Assembly: GCF_016765675.1 (NCBI RefSeq)
Contig: NZ_JAESWB010000362.1
Location: 62,001-126,000 of the forward strand
Length of the DNA stretch: 64,000 nucleotides
Source of the DNA: Neobacillus paridis
GTDB taxonomy: Bacteria; Bacillota; Bacilli; Bacillales; Cytobacillaceae
Direction: 5' to 3'
Positions 7,417 to 15,130 of this stretch are shown piece by piece (position 1 is the stretch's first letter; every line of letters begins with the position of its first letter). Position numbers and translations under genes: made by a program. The notes beneath the pieces are model-generated. The model was not told the origin of the DNA and did no database searches. It saw only the letters and a list, made by a program, of their open reading frames with translations.

Positions 7417-8487
7417 CTATCTTTCGCCTGCGACATGAAGGCTGTATTGGATCAGCACCTTGACTGCCTCGTTAAATTGGGCAAACCGTTGATCATTTGT
7501 CTGGCCCTTTTTAAAGCGGTAATAGATTTGCTGGCAGATGACCGCGAGCTTAAAATAGGCAAAGGTCAAATAAAAATTCACCTTGGATATATCACGGCCT
7601 GTTTTTTCCGCGTAGGCATCGATAAACTGCTGACGGCTATAAAATCCTTTATTTATGGTTACGGATGGCTTCCCCATTCCATATTTAAGCCAGTCTGGAT
7701 CATCCTCTTGGAGCCAATAGCTCATGGCCGCTCCGAGGTCGGCAAGGGGATCACCCACCGTTGTCATTTCCCAGTCGAACAAGCCGGTCATTTTAGTCAA
7801 GTCTTCATTGAACATGCTGTTATTTAGTTTGTAGTCATAATGAATTATAGCAGGCTGGCCACTTGGCGGAATATTTCCGGTCAGCCACTTTTTCAACAGC
7901 TCAACTTCTTTAATTTCCTCCGTTTTTGCCCGTTCATAGCGCTGGATCCAGCCATGTACCTGCCTTTCCATAAAGCCATCGGGATTGCTGATTTCCACCA
8001 ACCCTGTCTGTTTGTAATCAATGGAATGCAAGTCGGCAAGTTTATCGACCATTAGTTGCGATATCCGGCGGCACAGGGCTTCCGAGGGAACCACTCCTTC
8101 TGGAAAAGTGGTATCCAAAACGAGACCGCGTTTTCTTTCCATGATAAAAAACGGACTGCCGACAATTGCGGGATTATCGGAAAACAATAATGGTTTTGGT
8201 GCCTGTGGGAAAAGCGGATGAATTTCTGAAAGCACCCGGTATTCCCTGGCCATATCATGAGCTTTCGGGGCAACTGGCCCCAGAGGCGGTCTGCGCAGGA
8301 CGGCTTCCCATTCGCCAATTTTAATTTGATAAGTCAGATTGGAATGACCCGCGGAAAACTGAAGGACCTCTAAGGGCCCATCAGGCAGGCTATCGATATG
8401 CTCTCGAAGAAACTCCCCCAATACCGCTTCGTTTAATTGCTCTCCTTTTCTAACAGGAATGGTGTCTAGGTTCACTTGACGCTCCAA
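7417..8487 (-). CDS. Phosphotransferase (aminoglycoside phosphotransferase fold, ACAD10/11-like)
   Basis: 356 residues, kinase-like fold. The brenner-type motif IIHYDYKLNNSMF (near residue 220) carries the catalytic aspartate and asparagine, and LFDWEMTTVGDPLADLG (near 245) the magnesium aspartate. The N-terminal lobe shows LQFSAGHSNLTYQI as the nucleotide loop. Proteins of this kind pair with acyl-CoA dehydrogenases; in eukaryotic ACAD10/11 the two domains are fused and phosphorylate 4-hydroxy fatty acyl-CoA. Here it lies downstream of an SDR and an acyl-CoA dehydrogenase, so I infer a similar role in hydroxy-acyl catabolism. The start is TTG at 8487 with AAGGAGTG upstream. Confidence 0.8.
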   Translation of the reverse strand: MERQVNLDTIPVRKGEQLNEAVLGEFLREHIDSLPDGPLEVLQFSAGHSNLTYQIKIGEWEAVLRRPPLGPVAPKAHDMAREYRVLSEIHPLFPQAPKPLLFSDNPAIVGSPFFIMERKRGLVLDTTFPEGVVPSEALCRRISQLMVDKLADLHSIDYKQTGLVEISNPDGFMERQVHGWIQRYERAKTEEIKEVELLKKWLTGNIPPSGQPAIIHYDYKLNNSMFNEDLTKMTGLFDWEMTTVGDPLADLGAAMSYWLQEDDPDWLKYGMGKPSVTINKGFYSRQQFIDAYAEKTGRDISKVNFYLTFAYFKLAVICQQIYYRFKKGQTNDQRFAQFNEAVKVLIQYSLHVAGER

Positions 8488-8578
8488 TCATTTCACTCCT
8501 TTTTTCAATGTATCGGTGCCCTGGCACAGCATGCTTGAGGTTCCCTCCTTTCGGAAGACGCAGCCACCGATCAATCTG

Positions 8579-9355
8579 TTAACCTCGCGCATGGGTGCCG
8601 CCGTCGACGATCAGGACATTCCCGGTGATGTAGTTGGAGGCATTGGATGCCAGGAATAAGGCGGCTCCCTTCAAATCATCGTCCGAGCCAAATCGCCGGA
8701 GTGGTGTCGCTTCGAGAATTGGATTTTTTCCATGTTCAATAATTACCTTAGACATTTTCGTCGGGAAAAAGCCGGGAGCAATGGCGTTAACATTGATATT
8801 ATGCTGTCCCCATTTCACCGCAAGATCCTTGGTCATCGTAATGACGGCACCCTTACTGGTGTTATAGCCAATCGTGTTCATCACTCTTGGATCGGTACCG
8901 CCAAGCCCTGCTACGGAGGCAATATTAATGATTTTTCCGGACTTTTGCCCAATCATCACTTTCCCTACAGCCTGACTCATTAAAAAGGTACCGGTGACAT
9001 TAACGTTTATCACCTTCTCCCAGGCTTCCAGCGGCATCTCCTCTGCAAGCGCCCCCCAGGTGGCCCCGCTATTGTTGACGAGGATGTCAATCGAACCAAA
9101 TTCTGCTAAGGTTTTCTCAACAACATGTTGTACATCGTCAGGACTGGTGATGTCGCATTTTAATGCCAATGCCTTCACCCCCAAATCGGAAAGGCGGGCT
9201 GCCGTTTCTTCGCAGGCCTCGACTTTTCTTGAACAAACCACGACATTGGCACCGGCCTCAGCATAGCCCTCCGCAATCTGAGCCCCCAGACCGCGGCCGC
9301 CGCCAGTCACAATTGCCGTTTTTCCGGTTAAGTCAAACAACTCCAATACCTTCAT
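8579..9355 (-). CDS. SDR family oxidoreductase (FabG-like)
   Basis: 258 residues, classical short-chain dehydrogenase. TGGGRGLG binds the nucleotide (near residue 18), NNSG follows near 90, and the active site is the serine in IINIASVAGL and YNTSKGA with Tyr and Lys near 160. The C-terminus GNVLIVDGGTHARG is typical. I choose the ATG at 9355; the ATG at 9361 touches the AGAGGG ribosome binding site. It lies between the acyl-CoA dehydrogenase and phosphotransferase genes with gaps of about 90 bases on each side, so it probably acts on a hydroxyacyl intermediate of that pathway. Confidence 0.85.
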   Translation of the reverse strand: MKVLELFDLTGKTAIVTGGGRGLGAQIAEGYAEAGANVVVCSRKVEACEETAARLSDLGVKALALKCDITSPDDVQHVVEKTLAEFGSIDILVNNSGATWGALAEEMPLEAWEKVINVNVTGTFLMSQAVGKVMIGQKSGKIINIASVAGLGGTDPRVMNTIGYNTSKGAVITMTKDLAVKWGQHNINVNAIAPGFFPTKMSKVIIEHGKNPILEATPLRRFGSDDDLKGAALFLASNASNYITGNVLIVDGGTHARG

Positions 9356-9449
9356 ACCCATCCCTCTTTCCTGTTAATCTACTAATTTAAGCTATGACAG
9401 ATGCTCTTTGCTAACTATCCCTGCTATTCTTTTAACCTATTCATCCTGC

Positions 9450-10661
9450 CTACGATAGATGCTTTCTCAGTTCATATTTGGCTACGGAAGCACGGTGAAC
9501 CTCGTCCGGCCCATCGGCAATCCGAAGAGTCCTGGCATTCGCCCAAAGGGCAGCCAGCGGGAAATCATCAGAAACACCGGCACCGCCAAAGGCCTGTATC
9601 GCCCGGTCCAGCACTCTAAGCGCCATCGATGGGGCAACGACTTTGATCATCGCAATTTCCGATTTTGCGACTTTATTTCCCACCGTATCCATCATGTAGG
9701 CGGCTTTCAGTGTCAACAGCCTGGCTTGTTCTATTTCAATCCGGGAATCAGCAATCCACTCTCTGATCACGCCTTGTTCAGCTAATGGCTTTCCAAATGC
9801 AACACGCTTGAGTACACGTTCGCATAAAAGATCCAATGCCCGTTCCGCGGCACCTATTAATCTCATACAGTGATGAATTCTGCCTGGACCTAAACGACCT
9901 TGAGCAATCGCAAACCCCTTGCCTTCACCCCAAAGAATATTGTCAACGGGAACCCGTACGTTTTCGAAGGTGATCTCTCCATGGCCGTGCGGCGCGTGGT
10001 CATATCCAAAAACCGGAACCATCCGTTCAATTTTGACCCCCGGCGTATCCAGCGGAACCAAAATCATCGACTGCTGCTCATGTTTTTTCGCGGTTGGATC
10101 CGTTTTTCCCATAAAAATAGCGATTTTGCATCGGGGATCGCCCGCGCCCGACGACCACCATTTGCGTCCATTGATCACGTACTCGTCGCCTTCTCTACGA
10201 ATATCCGCTTCGACATTTGTGGCATCAGCGGACGCAACCGCCGGTTCGGTCATTGAAAAACAGGAGCGGATCTCCCCATTTAACAGCGGGATTAACCATT
10301 GTTGTTTTTGCTCCTCTGTTCCGTATCGGACCAGTACTTCCATATTTCCCGTATCCGGAGCATTGCAATTAAAGATTTCAGGTCCGATCATCGACCTCCC
10401 CATAATTTCACACAATGGGGCATACTCCACATTCGTTAGCCCGGCCCCATACTCGCTTTCCGGCAAAAACAAGTTCCATAAACCGGCTTGCTTTGCTTTC
10501 TCCTTCAGCTCTTCGATGATTGGCGGAACGGCGCTCCAGCGGTCCTTCTGCTCGTTTACCTGCTGTTCGTATACGGCCTCATTCGGATAAACATACTCAT
10601 CCATAAATGCATTCAACTTTTTTTGCAGTTCCTGTACCTTCAGTGAATAAGAAAAGTCCAT
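9450..10661 (-). CDS. Acyl-CoA dehydrogenase, long-chain ACAD11-like
   Basis: 403 residues, FAD enzyme. Marks are [16 protein letters not shown] near residue 135 (flavin and acyl binding), [19 protein letters not shown] near 168, [20 protein letters not shown] near 265 and the C-terminal [15 protein letters not shown]. The arrangement matches the ACAD10/11 branch more than short-chain butyryl-CoA dehydrogenases. It heads the three-gene operon; GGAGG lies seven bases before the ATG at 10661. A TetR-type inverted repeat sits directly upstream, suggesting repression by an acyl-responsive TetR regulator encoded elsewhere. Confidence 0.9.
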   Translation of the reverse strand: MDFSYSLKVQELQKKLNAFMDEYVYPNEAVYEQQVNEQKDRWSAVPPIIEELKEKAKQAGLWNLFLPESEYGAGLTNVEYAPLCEIMGRSMIGPEIFNCNAPDTGNMEVLVRYGTEEQKQQWLIPLLNGEIRSCFSMTEPAVASADATNVEADIRREGDEYVINGRKWWSSGAGDPRCKIAIFMGKTDPTAKKHEQQSMILVPLDTPGVKIERMVPVFGYDHAPHGHGEITFENVRVPVDNILWGEGKGFAIAQGRLGPGRIHHCMRLIGAAERALDLLCERVLKRVAFGKPLAEQGVIREWIADSRIEIEQARLLTLKAAYMMDTVGNKVAKSEIAMIKVVAPSMALRVLDRAIQAFGGAGVSDDFPLAALWANARTLRIADGPDEVHRASVAKYELRKHLS

Positions 10662-10682
10662 GTTATGCCTCCTTATTTTTTT

Positions 10683-10702
10683 TACTGACTGACCAGTTAG
10701 TA
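10683..10702. promoter_or_regulatory. TetR-type operator before the acyl-CoA dehydrogenase operon
   Basis: ACTGACT (10684-10690), a 4-base spacer and AGTTAGT (10695-10701) form an inverted repeat with 6 of 7 arm positions paired, flanked by T and A. The layout matches operators of TetR-family fatty-acid regulators. It lies about 20 bases upstream of the start codon, between promoter and RBS. Confidence 0.65.
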
Positions 10703-10806
10703 TGTTTTGTGTAAAAAAATTTCGTCGTCTGTTTTTGATTAATTTTGAAAATTCGAACCATATGATTATTTTAAAACAAAAGAGTCATGATTTTCAAGTA
10801 TAACTT

Positions 10807-10851
10807 TGCCACCTAGTATTCTGTCGAAGGGTCGACAAAATTTAGGTGGCA
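10807..10851. other. Two-tier hairpin between DUF4405 gene and acyl-CoA dehydrogenase operon
   Basis: TGCCACCTA (10807-10815) pairs perfectly with TAGGTGGCA (10843-10851), and inside it TGTCGA (10822-10827) pairs with TCGACA (10832-10837) around AGGG. No T-run follows on either strand within a few bases, so it is an unusual terminator at best; it could be a structured leader or a protein site. Confidence 0.6.
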
Positions 10852-10878
10852 CAAATTCGAAAAGCAAAGAGCACGTCT

Positions 10879-11715
10879 TCAAGATAGTTTAGGCTGAACC
10901 TCTTTTGGTTTGCGTTTACTCCTTAGGATTCGTTTTTCCACAAAGTAAGCAGGGATGATGATCACTGCCCAAATCGCGAAATAGTTCAACATTTCAAGAA
11001 ATGGGTTATTGCTGCCGCCATGTCCATCTTTTCCGTGAAATTTGCCGTCACGAAAATCTCCATTAGGTGGCGGCCCTTGATGCGAAAACGTCGAGTTTCC
11101 CGTGTTGTTGCCATTATTAAAGGATGGCCCCGCGTCGCTTTGTTGAAATTGTTTTGGATAGAATTCTCCCATACTTGGAGTCGCTGTCGAAGCATACCAT
11201 TGCATTCCTCCAGCCAAGATGGCCAGTGACAGAATAACGGATGCAAGGATACCCTTGCGCAGTTTTCCTTCCTTCGTTTTCAATGCTTTTTTACAAATGC
11301 TCATCACCCATTGCCAATGCAGGGCAATATGCAGACCAACTAATGCCAAAGTTGCATCAGCCGAAAAACTGTGGATTCCCCGAAGCGAGTGCCAACCTTC
11401 AACAGCGAGGTTTGGAAAAACCACCCGCGAAATGAAGATACCGGAGATAATCACAGTCGCCATCAAAATTAATAGCAAGATGTTTAACAAATAGCTCAAT
11501 CTTGTTTTCCCAGGGAGCTTGGGAGTAAAAATCTTTTTCGTTGTATTGATTACCCAGCGCCAGTTCAATCCGATATGTGTCAAAATGGCCACCCCGATCA
11601 CCAAACCGGCAATCTCGTGAAACGGTAGCCCGTTTAAAACCCTTGGATTCATCAGTAACACAAAAGTAATCGCCATCAGTAAATCGAGTACCATCTTTAT
11701 ATAATTCTTTTTCAT
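10879..11715 (-). CDS. DUF4405 membrane protein, cytochrome b-like
   Basis: 278 residues. Two membrane helix pairs come first: LLMAITFVLLMNP and GLVIGVAILTHIGLNWRWV, then LLLILMATVIISGIFIS and ATLALVGLHIALHWQW. Histidines lie in the family positions (THIGLNW, LHIALHW), as expected for haem ligands. A fifth helix and a low-complexity Gly/Asn/His-rich outer loop (near residues 195-240) precede a last helix (YFAIWAVIIIPAYFV) and a basic tail. DUF4405 proteins are predicted electron-transfer cytochromes, often linked to extracellular flavinylated systems; no ApbE or FMN-binding gene is nearby, so its partner is unknown. Confidence 0.75.
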   Translation of the reverse strand: MKKNYIKMVLDLLMAITFVLLMNPRVLNGLPFHEIAGLVIGVAILTHIGLNWRWVINTTKKIFTPKLPGKTRLSYLLNILLLILMATVIISGIFISRVVFPNLAVEGWHSLRGIHSFSADATLALVGLHIALHWQWVMSICKKALKTKEGKLRKGILASVILSLAILAGGMQWYASTATPSMGEFYPKQFQQSDAGPSFNNGNNTGNSTFSHQGPPPNGDFRDGKFHGKDGHGGSNNPFLEMLNYFAIWAVIIIPAYFVEKRILRSKRKPKEVQPKLS

Positions 11716-11821
11716 TCTAATCCTCCCAATTCAAGCATGTTTGCTTAACTATTTCACATTTTAGCGGGAGAATCTTAAGAAATCCTTAACTTTGAGACCA
11801 CAAGTGGATGGTCATAGCCTT

Positions 11822-11961
11822 ATGAGAACTGGAGATGGGCTTTTTCTTCGCCTTCTGTTCTCATGAACGCTCTATGAGAACTAGCAACGCACTTTTTCCT
11901 CACTTTCTGTTCTCATGAACGCTCCAGGAGGACTAGCGGCTCACTTTCTCCTTTTGGGTCT
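11822..11961. repeat. Intergenic array of 52-base hairpin units
   Basis: ATGAGAAC at 11822 and 11874 and AGGAGGAC at 11926 are spaced by exactly 52. Complementary GTTCTCAT closes units 1 and 2 at 11857 and 11909, again 52 apart. The middle of each unit is T/C-rich (CTTTTTC). Unit 3 is decayed. The rest of the 11716-12048 gap shows no gene. Confidence 0.85.
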
Positions 11962-12048
11962 ACACCCCCGTTATATTGGCAGCCGTTTTCTTAAGCCCTC
12001 GGTGGTTTTAGTCCAATATTTCACGAACTCACTCTTTTGGAAGACATG

Positions 12049-12076
12049 TAAAAAAATAGGAAGCACAAGGCTTCCA
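12049..12076 (-). terminator. Terminator of the hydroxybutyrate dehydrogenase gene
   Basis: On the minus strand GGAAGCC (loop TTGTG-like) pairs with GCTTCC and is followed by TATTTTTTT. It begins a few bases after the stop at 12083. Confidence 0.8.
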
Positions 12077-12082
12077 ACATAC

Positions 12083-12859
12083 TTATTGGGCCGTGTAGCC
12101 GCCGTCGATAACGCAGGCTTGGCCAGTGATCCCCTTCGCCTCTTCACTGGCAAGAAACATCACGTAATTGGCAATTTCAGCAACACTAAGTAGTCTTTTT
12201 TGCGGTACGAGTGGAAAAATGACGTCCTCGAGGGCCCGCTCCACTGGAATATTTCGAGTTTTGGCAAGGTCGGCTAGCTGGTTGCGGACGAGCGGAGTGT
12301 CAACATATCCAGGACAGACTGCATTGACGGTAATTCCGTGCTCCGCCCCTTCCAGCGCCGCCACCTTCGTTAGGCCAATCACCCCATGCTTGGCGCTGTT
12401 ATAGGCAGCTTTTCCGGCAAATCCAACCAAGCCATTGATCGAGGCCATATTGATGATCCGACCGGATTTTTGTTTTTTCATAATCGGGAAAACCTGCTGG
12501 GTCGCGATGAAAGGCGCCGTCAACATGACCGAAAGCAGCAATTGAAATTTTTCCTTAGGGAATTCCTCGATCGGGGCCACATGCTGCAGACCGGCATTAT
12601 TTATTAGAACATCAACGCGGCCATATTGCTCAATGGTTTCGGCTAGGGCTTGCTTCAATTCTTGTTCATTCGTGACATCACATTTTAGCCCTATGGCTGT
12701 TAAACCGGCATCTTGCAGTGAAGCTGCGGACTCCTCTACTGCTATTTTTTCTAAATCGGTTAACACCACATTGGCGCCGTTTTCGGCAAAAAGTTTTCCC
12801 ATCTCGAAACCAATGCCCCGAGCCGCACCGGTAATAAAAACGACCTTATTTTCCACCAT
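12083..12859 (-). CDS. 3-hydroxybutyrate dehydrogenase
   Basis: 258 residues, classical SDR. TGAARGIG (residues 10-17) binds NAD, NNAGLQHVAPIEEFP near 88 contains the family-specific QHVAP stretch of D-3-hydroxybutyrate dehydrogenases, the active site is INMASINGL plus YNSAKHG near 155, and NAVCPGYVDTPLV near 185 is also typical. It oxidises 3-hydroxybutyrate to acetoacetate in the cytosol. The upstream permease gene belongs to the GntP family. In B. subtilis the equivalent genes yxjC and yxjF surround the scoAB CoA-transferase genes; here those are absent and a 21-base-unit array fills the gap instead. Likely transcribed from the sigma-54 promoter ahead of the permease. Confidence 0.88.
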   Translation of the reverse strand: MVENKVVFITGAARGIGFEMGKLFAENGANVVLTDLEKIAVEESAASLQDAGLTAIGLKCDVTNEQELKQALAETIEQYGRVDVLINNAGLQHVAPIEEFPKEKFQLLLSVMLTAPFIATQQVFPIMKKQKSGRIINMASINGLVGFAGKAAYNSAKHGVIGLTKVAALEGAEHGITVNAVCPGYVDTPLVRNQLADLAKTRNIPVERALEDVIFPLVPQKRLLSVAEIANYVMFLASEEAKGITGQACVIDGGYTAQ

Positions 12860-12960
12860 GGAAAAACAACCTTCCTTCCTAAATTGGGCTGGCCGATTGG
12901 CTGATCCCCCTTAGAAGCTTTCCTTTGTAGCCAACAAACCAGCCAAACAGGTTAGTGACA

Positions 12961-13220
12961 GTAAATCAATATTTTGTGGCGTAAATCAAGGTTATAAGCC
13001 AGTAATTCGGGGCTCCACGACAGTTAATCTAGCGTTAGCGACAGTAAGCCAATGTTTTGCTCCAGTAAATTAAAGTTATAAGACAGTAATACAAGTCCAT
13101 CCGACAGTATTCCAATGTTTTACGACAGTAACTCAGAGTTATAAGACAGTAAACCAAGCACATCCAGGCAGTAACCCATTGTGAAACAACTGTAAACCTA
13201 GATTTAGCGGCAGTAAACTA
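12961..13220. repeat. Array of thirteen 21-base units with a 63-base superstructure
   Basis: A GTAA-like core occurs at 12961, 12981, 13002, 13023, 13044, 13065, 13086, 13107, 13128, 13149, 13171, 13192 and 13213: spacing is 21 in ten steps, 20 in one and 22 in one. Consensus is near GACAGTAAnCCAAnGTTnTA. Three subtypes recur in order (ATGTTTT, GTTATAAG, GTCCATCC), giving a 63-base higher-order period. It fills the gap between the permease and dehydrogenase genes, within what should be one transcript. Confidence 0.9.
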
Positions 13221-13240
13221 CTCCTGTAAACCAGGCAAAC

Positions 13241-14560
13241 TTAAATGCCCAATCCAAGTGAAAACAGAACAATCGCAATCGCCACGCCAATGGCCGGAAC
13301 AATCACCGTTAAGGCGCCAACAGCGCCATACGCATCCTGATGGGACTCGCCGCAAATGGAGCGGATGGTCGTTACCACATAGCCATTATGGGGCAGGGAA
13401 TCAAGCGCACCCGAGGAAATCGCCACAGTCCGATGCAGTGCCTCGGCGTTAACGCCCATATCCATATAATGCGGAGCCAACAGCGGCAAGGCAATAGCCT
13501 GCCCGCCAGAAGCAGAACCAGTCATCCCAGCAATCACGCTGACGGCAATCGCACCGCCAATGAGGGGGCTTCCTGGAATGCTAGTCATTGCCTCAACTGC
13601 GGTTTTGAAAGCGGGGACCGCTTGGGCAACGCCGCCAAAGCCAACAACCGCGGCGGTATTACCAATTGCCACCAAAGCGCCCATCGTTCCATCGGAAACC
13701 GCGTTCCAAAATGATTTAAAATAGCTGCGATTCAATAAATAAGTCGCGATCACCCCGCCTAACAAGGCAATAATAAGCGCCGATTGTTTCAGCGTATCGT
13801 GAAAAACAAAGGAAATAATCAGAACCACTAATAATGGAATTAAGCCAGTCAGTGGATTCGGCAGCTTCTTATCCTCCACCTTCGGATCGTTGTCACGGGT
13901 AATGAACCTCTCCCCCCTGGCAACCGCTTTTTTAATCATCCGCTTCAGCCACCAGTAACCAAACACCGCCATAAAGACGGCAACAATCAAGCTGACTTCC
14001 CAGCCGGCATATGGCGAAGTTCCAAGATACTCAATCGGAATCCAGTTCTGAATTTCCGGCGACCCAGCGGACGTCATCGTAAACGTCACCGATCCGAGGG
14101 CCAGTGCCGCCGGGATAAAGCGACGTGGCAGATCTGCCTGCTTGAACAGGCTCAAGGCCATTGGATAGACCGAGAAAGCGACGACAAATAAACTAACGCC
14201 GCCATAGGTTAAAATTGCACAGGCGGCAACAACCGCAAGCACTGCATGCTTCATCCCTAATTTTTCAACGACCCACTTCGATACGCTGTCAGCGGCCCCG
14301 CTGTCTTCCATGACCTTTCCAAAAATCGATCCTAAAAGGAACATCAAATACCATGACGTCACAAATCCAGAAAAGCCGCCCATGTAATTTGTCACTAAAT
14401 TGGCTTCCCCTTGGCCGACCTGCTGCGGAAACAATGGTAAACCGCTCAAGACCGCCACGAACAAGGCACAAAGCGGCCCGGCAATGAGCAAATTCATCCC
14501 CTTCATCGTTAAGTAGATTAAGAGAAGTAAACCTCCGATAAGACCAATCATGCTTAGCAT
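13241..14560 (-). CDS. GntP family permease, probable 3-hydroxybutyrate uptake
   Basis: 439 residues with about twelve hydrophobic segments, beginning IGLIGGLLLLIYLTMKGMN. The family pattern is seen in GGVSLFVVAFSVYPMA near residue 125, SAGSPEIQNWIPIEYLGT near 175 and ITGSASGGQAIALPLLAPHY near 355. GntP proteins import gluconate and related hydroxy acids with protons. Because the next gene is 3-hydroxybutyrate dehydrogenase, as in the yxjC/yxjF pair, hydroxybutyrate is the likely substrate. GGGGGAA lies shortly upstream of the ATG. A near-perfect sigma-54 promoter lies about 125 bases upstream. Confidence 0.85.
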   Translation of the reverse strand: MLSMIGLIGGLLLLIYLTMKGMNLLIAGPLCALFVAVLSGLPLFPQQVGQGEANLVTNYMGGFSGFVTSWYLMFLLGSIFGKVMEDSGAADSVSKWVVEKLGMKHAVLAVVAACAILTYGGVSLFVVAFSVYPMALSLFKQADLPRRFIPAALALGSVTFTMTSAGSPEIQNWIPIEYLGTSPYAGWEVSLIVAVFMAVFGYWWLKRMIKKAVARGERFITRDNDPKVEDKKLPNPLTGLIPLLVVLIISFVFHDTLKQSALIIALLGGVIATYLLNRSYFKSFWNAVSDGTMGALVAIGNTAAVVGFGGVAQAVPAFKTAVEAMTSIPGSPLIGGAIAVSVIAGMTGSASGGQAIALPLLAPHYMDMGVNAEALHRTVAISSGALDSLPHNGYVVTTIRSICGESHQDAYGAVGALTVIVPAIGVAIAIVLFSLGLGI

Positions 14561-14682
14561 TCCGTTTCCCCCTTAGCGAAATGATCTTTCGTTCCACCTC
14601 TAACCAGCCGGCATTTCCTGTTTTTCGGTTTCCTTTTTGCCTGAAAAATCTCCCCCTTTTTAGATTGCCTTGTCTATATTTA

Positions 14683-14698
14683 TGCAAGCACTGTGCCA
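14683..14698 (-). promoter_or_regulatory. Sigma-54 (-24/-12) promoter for the GntP permease
   Basis: The minus strand reads TTGGCAC-AGTGC-TTGCA: TGGCAC at 14698-14693 and TTGCA at 14687-14683, exactly the consensus with five bases between. Transcription should start near 14671 and leave a leader of about 110 bases. Confidence 0.85.
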
Positions 14699-14820
14699 AT
14701 CTATGAAACAGCTAAATACTCGTAATGGTGGCTATGCTTGTGATGGATCCTGTCCGGAAAGCTGGAATGGACGAATACCACAATGATTGTAAACGTCTAC
14801 ATACTTTAGTGTAACGAACC

Positions 14821-14856
14821 TTCCAGAATTTCGGAAAAGATTCCAGATTTGTGGAA
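14821..14856. promoter_or_regulatory. Two inverted repeats, probable activator sites for the sigma-54 promoter
   Basis: TTCCAGAATTTCGGAA (14821-14836) and TTCCAGATTTGTGGAA (14841-14856) are both TTCC-N8-GGAA, agree at 12 of 16 positions and start 20 bases apart, on the same DNA face. They lie about 130-160 bases upstream of the -24/-12 element, where enhancer-binding proteins usually sit. The rest of 14857-15090 shows nothing that I recognise. Confidence 0.7.
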
Positions 14857-15089
14857 ATCTCGTTTAGGAATTCCCAGGGGGCTCTTTTTTCAAGGTTTGA
14901 TTTTTATATTGCATTTCCCCGGTACACCAATTCGTTCTATCTAATCTCTTTAAAAAATTTAATTTTCAAGGAGGAGACAGCCCTTTGGTGCAGAAAAGCC
15001 ACTTTAGAGGGCTTCTCAATTCCCTTTAACAACCCTCTGCCGCGGAAAAATAACTTCGACGGATTCCGTAGTGCTCCGCTTCTATCCGG

Positions 15090-15121
15090 TAAAAAAAACA
15101 GGAGATGTGTGATCTCCTGTC
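15090..15121 (-). terminator. Terminator of the envelope operon
   Basis: ACAGGAGAT and ATCTCCTGT (15098-15120) pair around a short loop and on the minus strand are followed by a run of T (revcomp of 15091-15098). It ends the four-gene operon starting at 20107. Confidence 0.9.
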
Positions 15122-15130
15122 CAATAGTAC

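Noticed and set aside
9919..10590. 223-codon plus-strand ORF
   Set aside because: It lies antisense to a well-supported acyl-CoA dehydrogenase gene and has no family features.
12961..13220. CRISPR array
   Set aside because: Units are 21 bases with no constant repeat plus unique spacer pattern, and there are no cas genes in the window.
14289..14699. 136-codon minus-strand ORF covering the sigma-54 promoter
   Set aside because: It overlaps the GntP permease in another frame and has no RBS.
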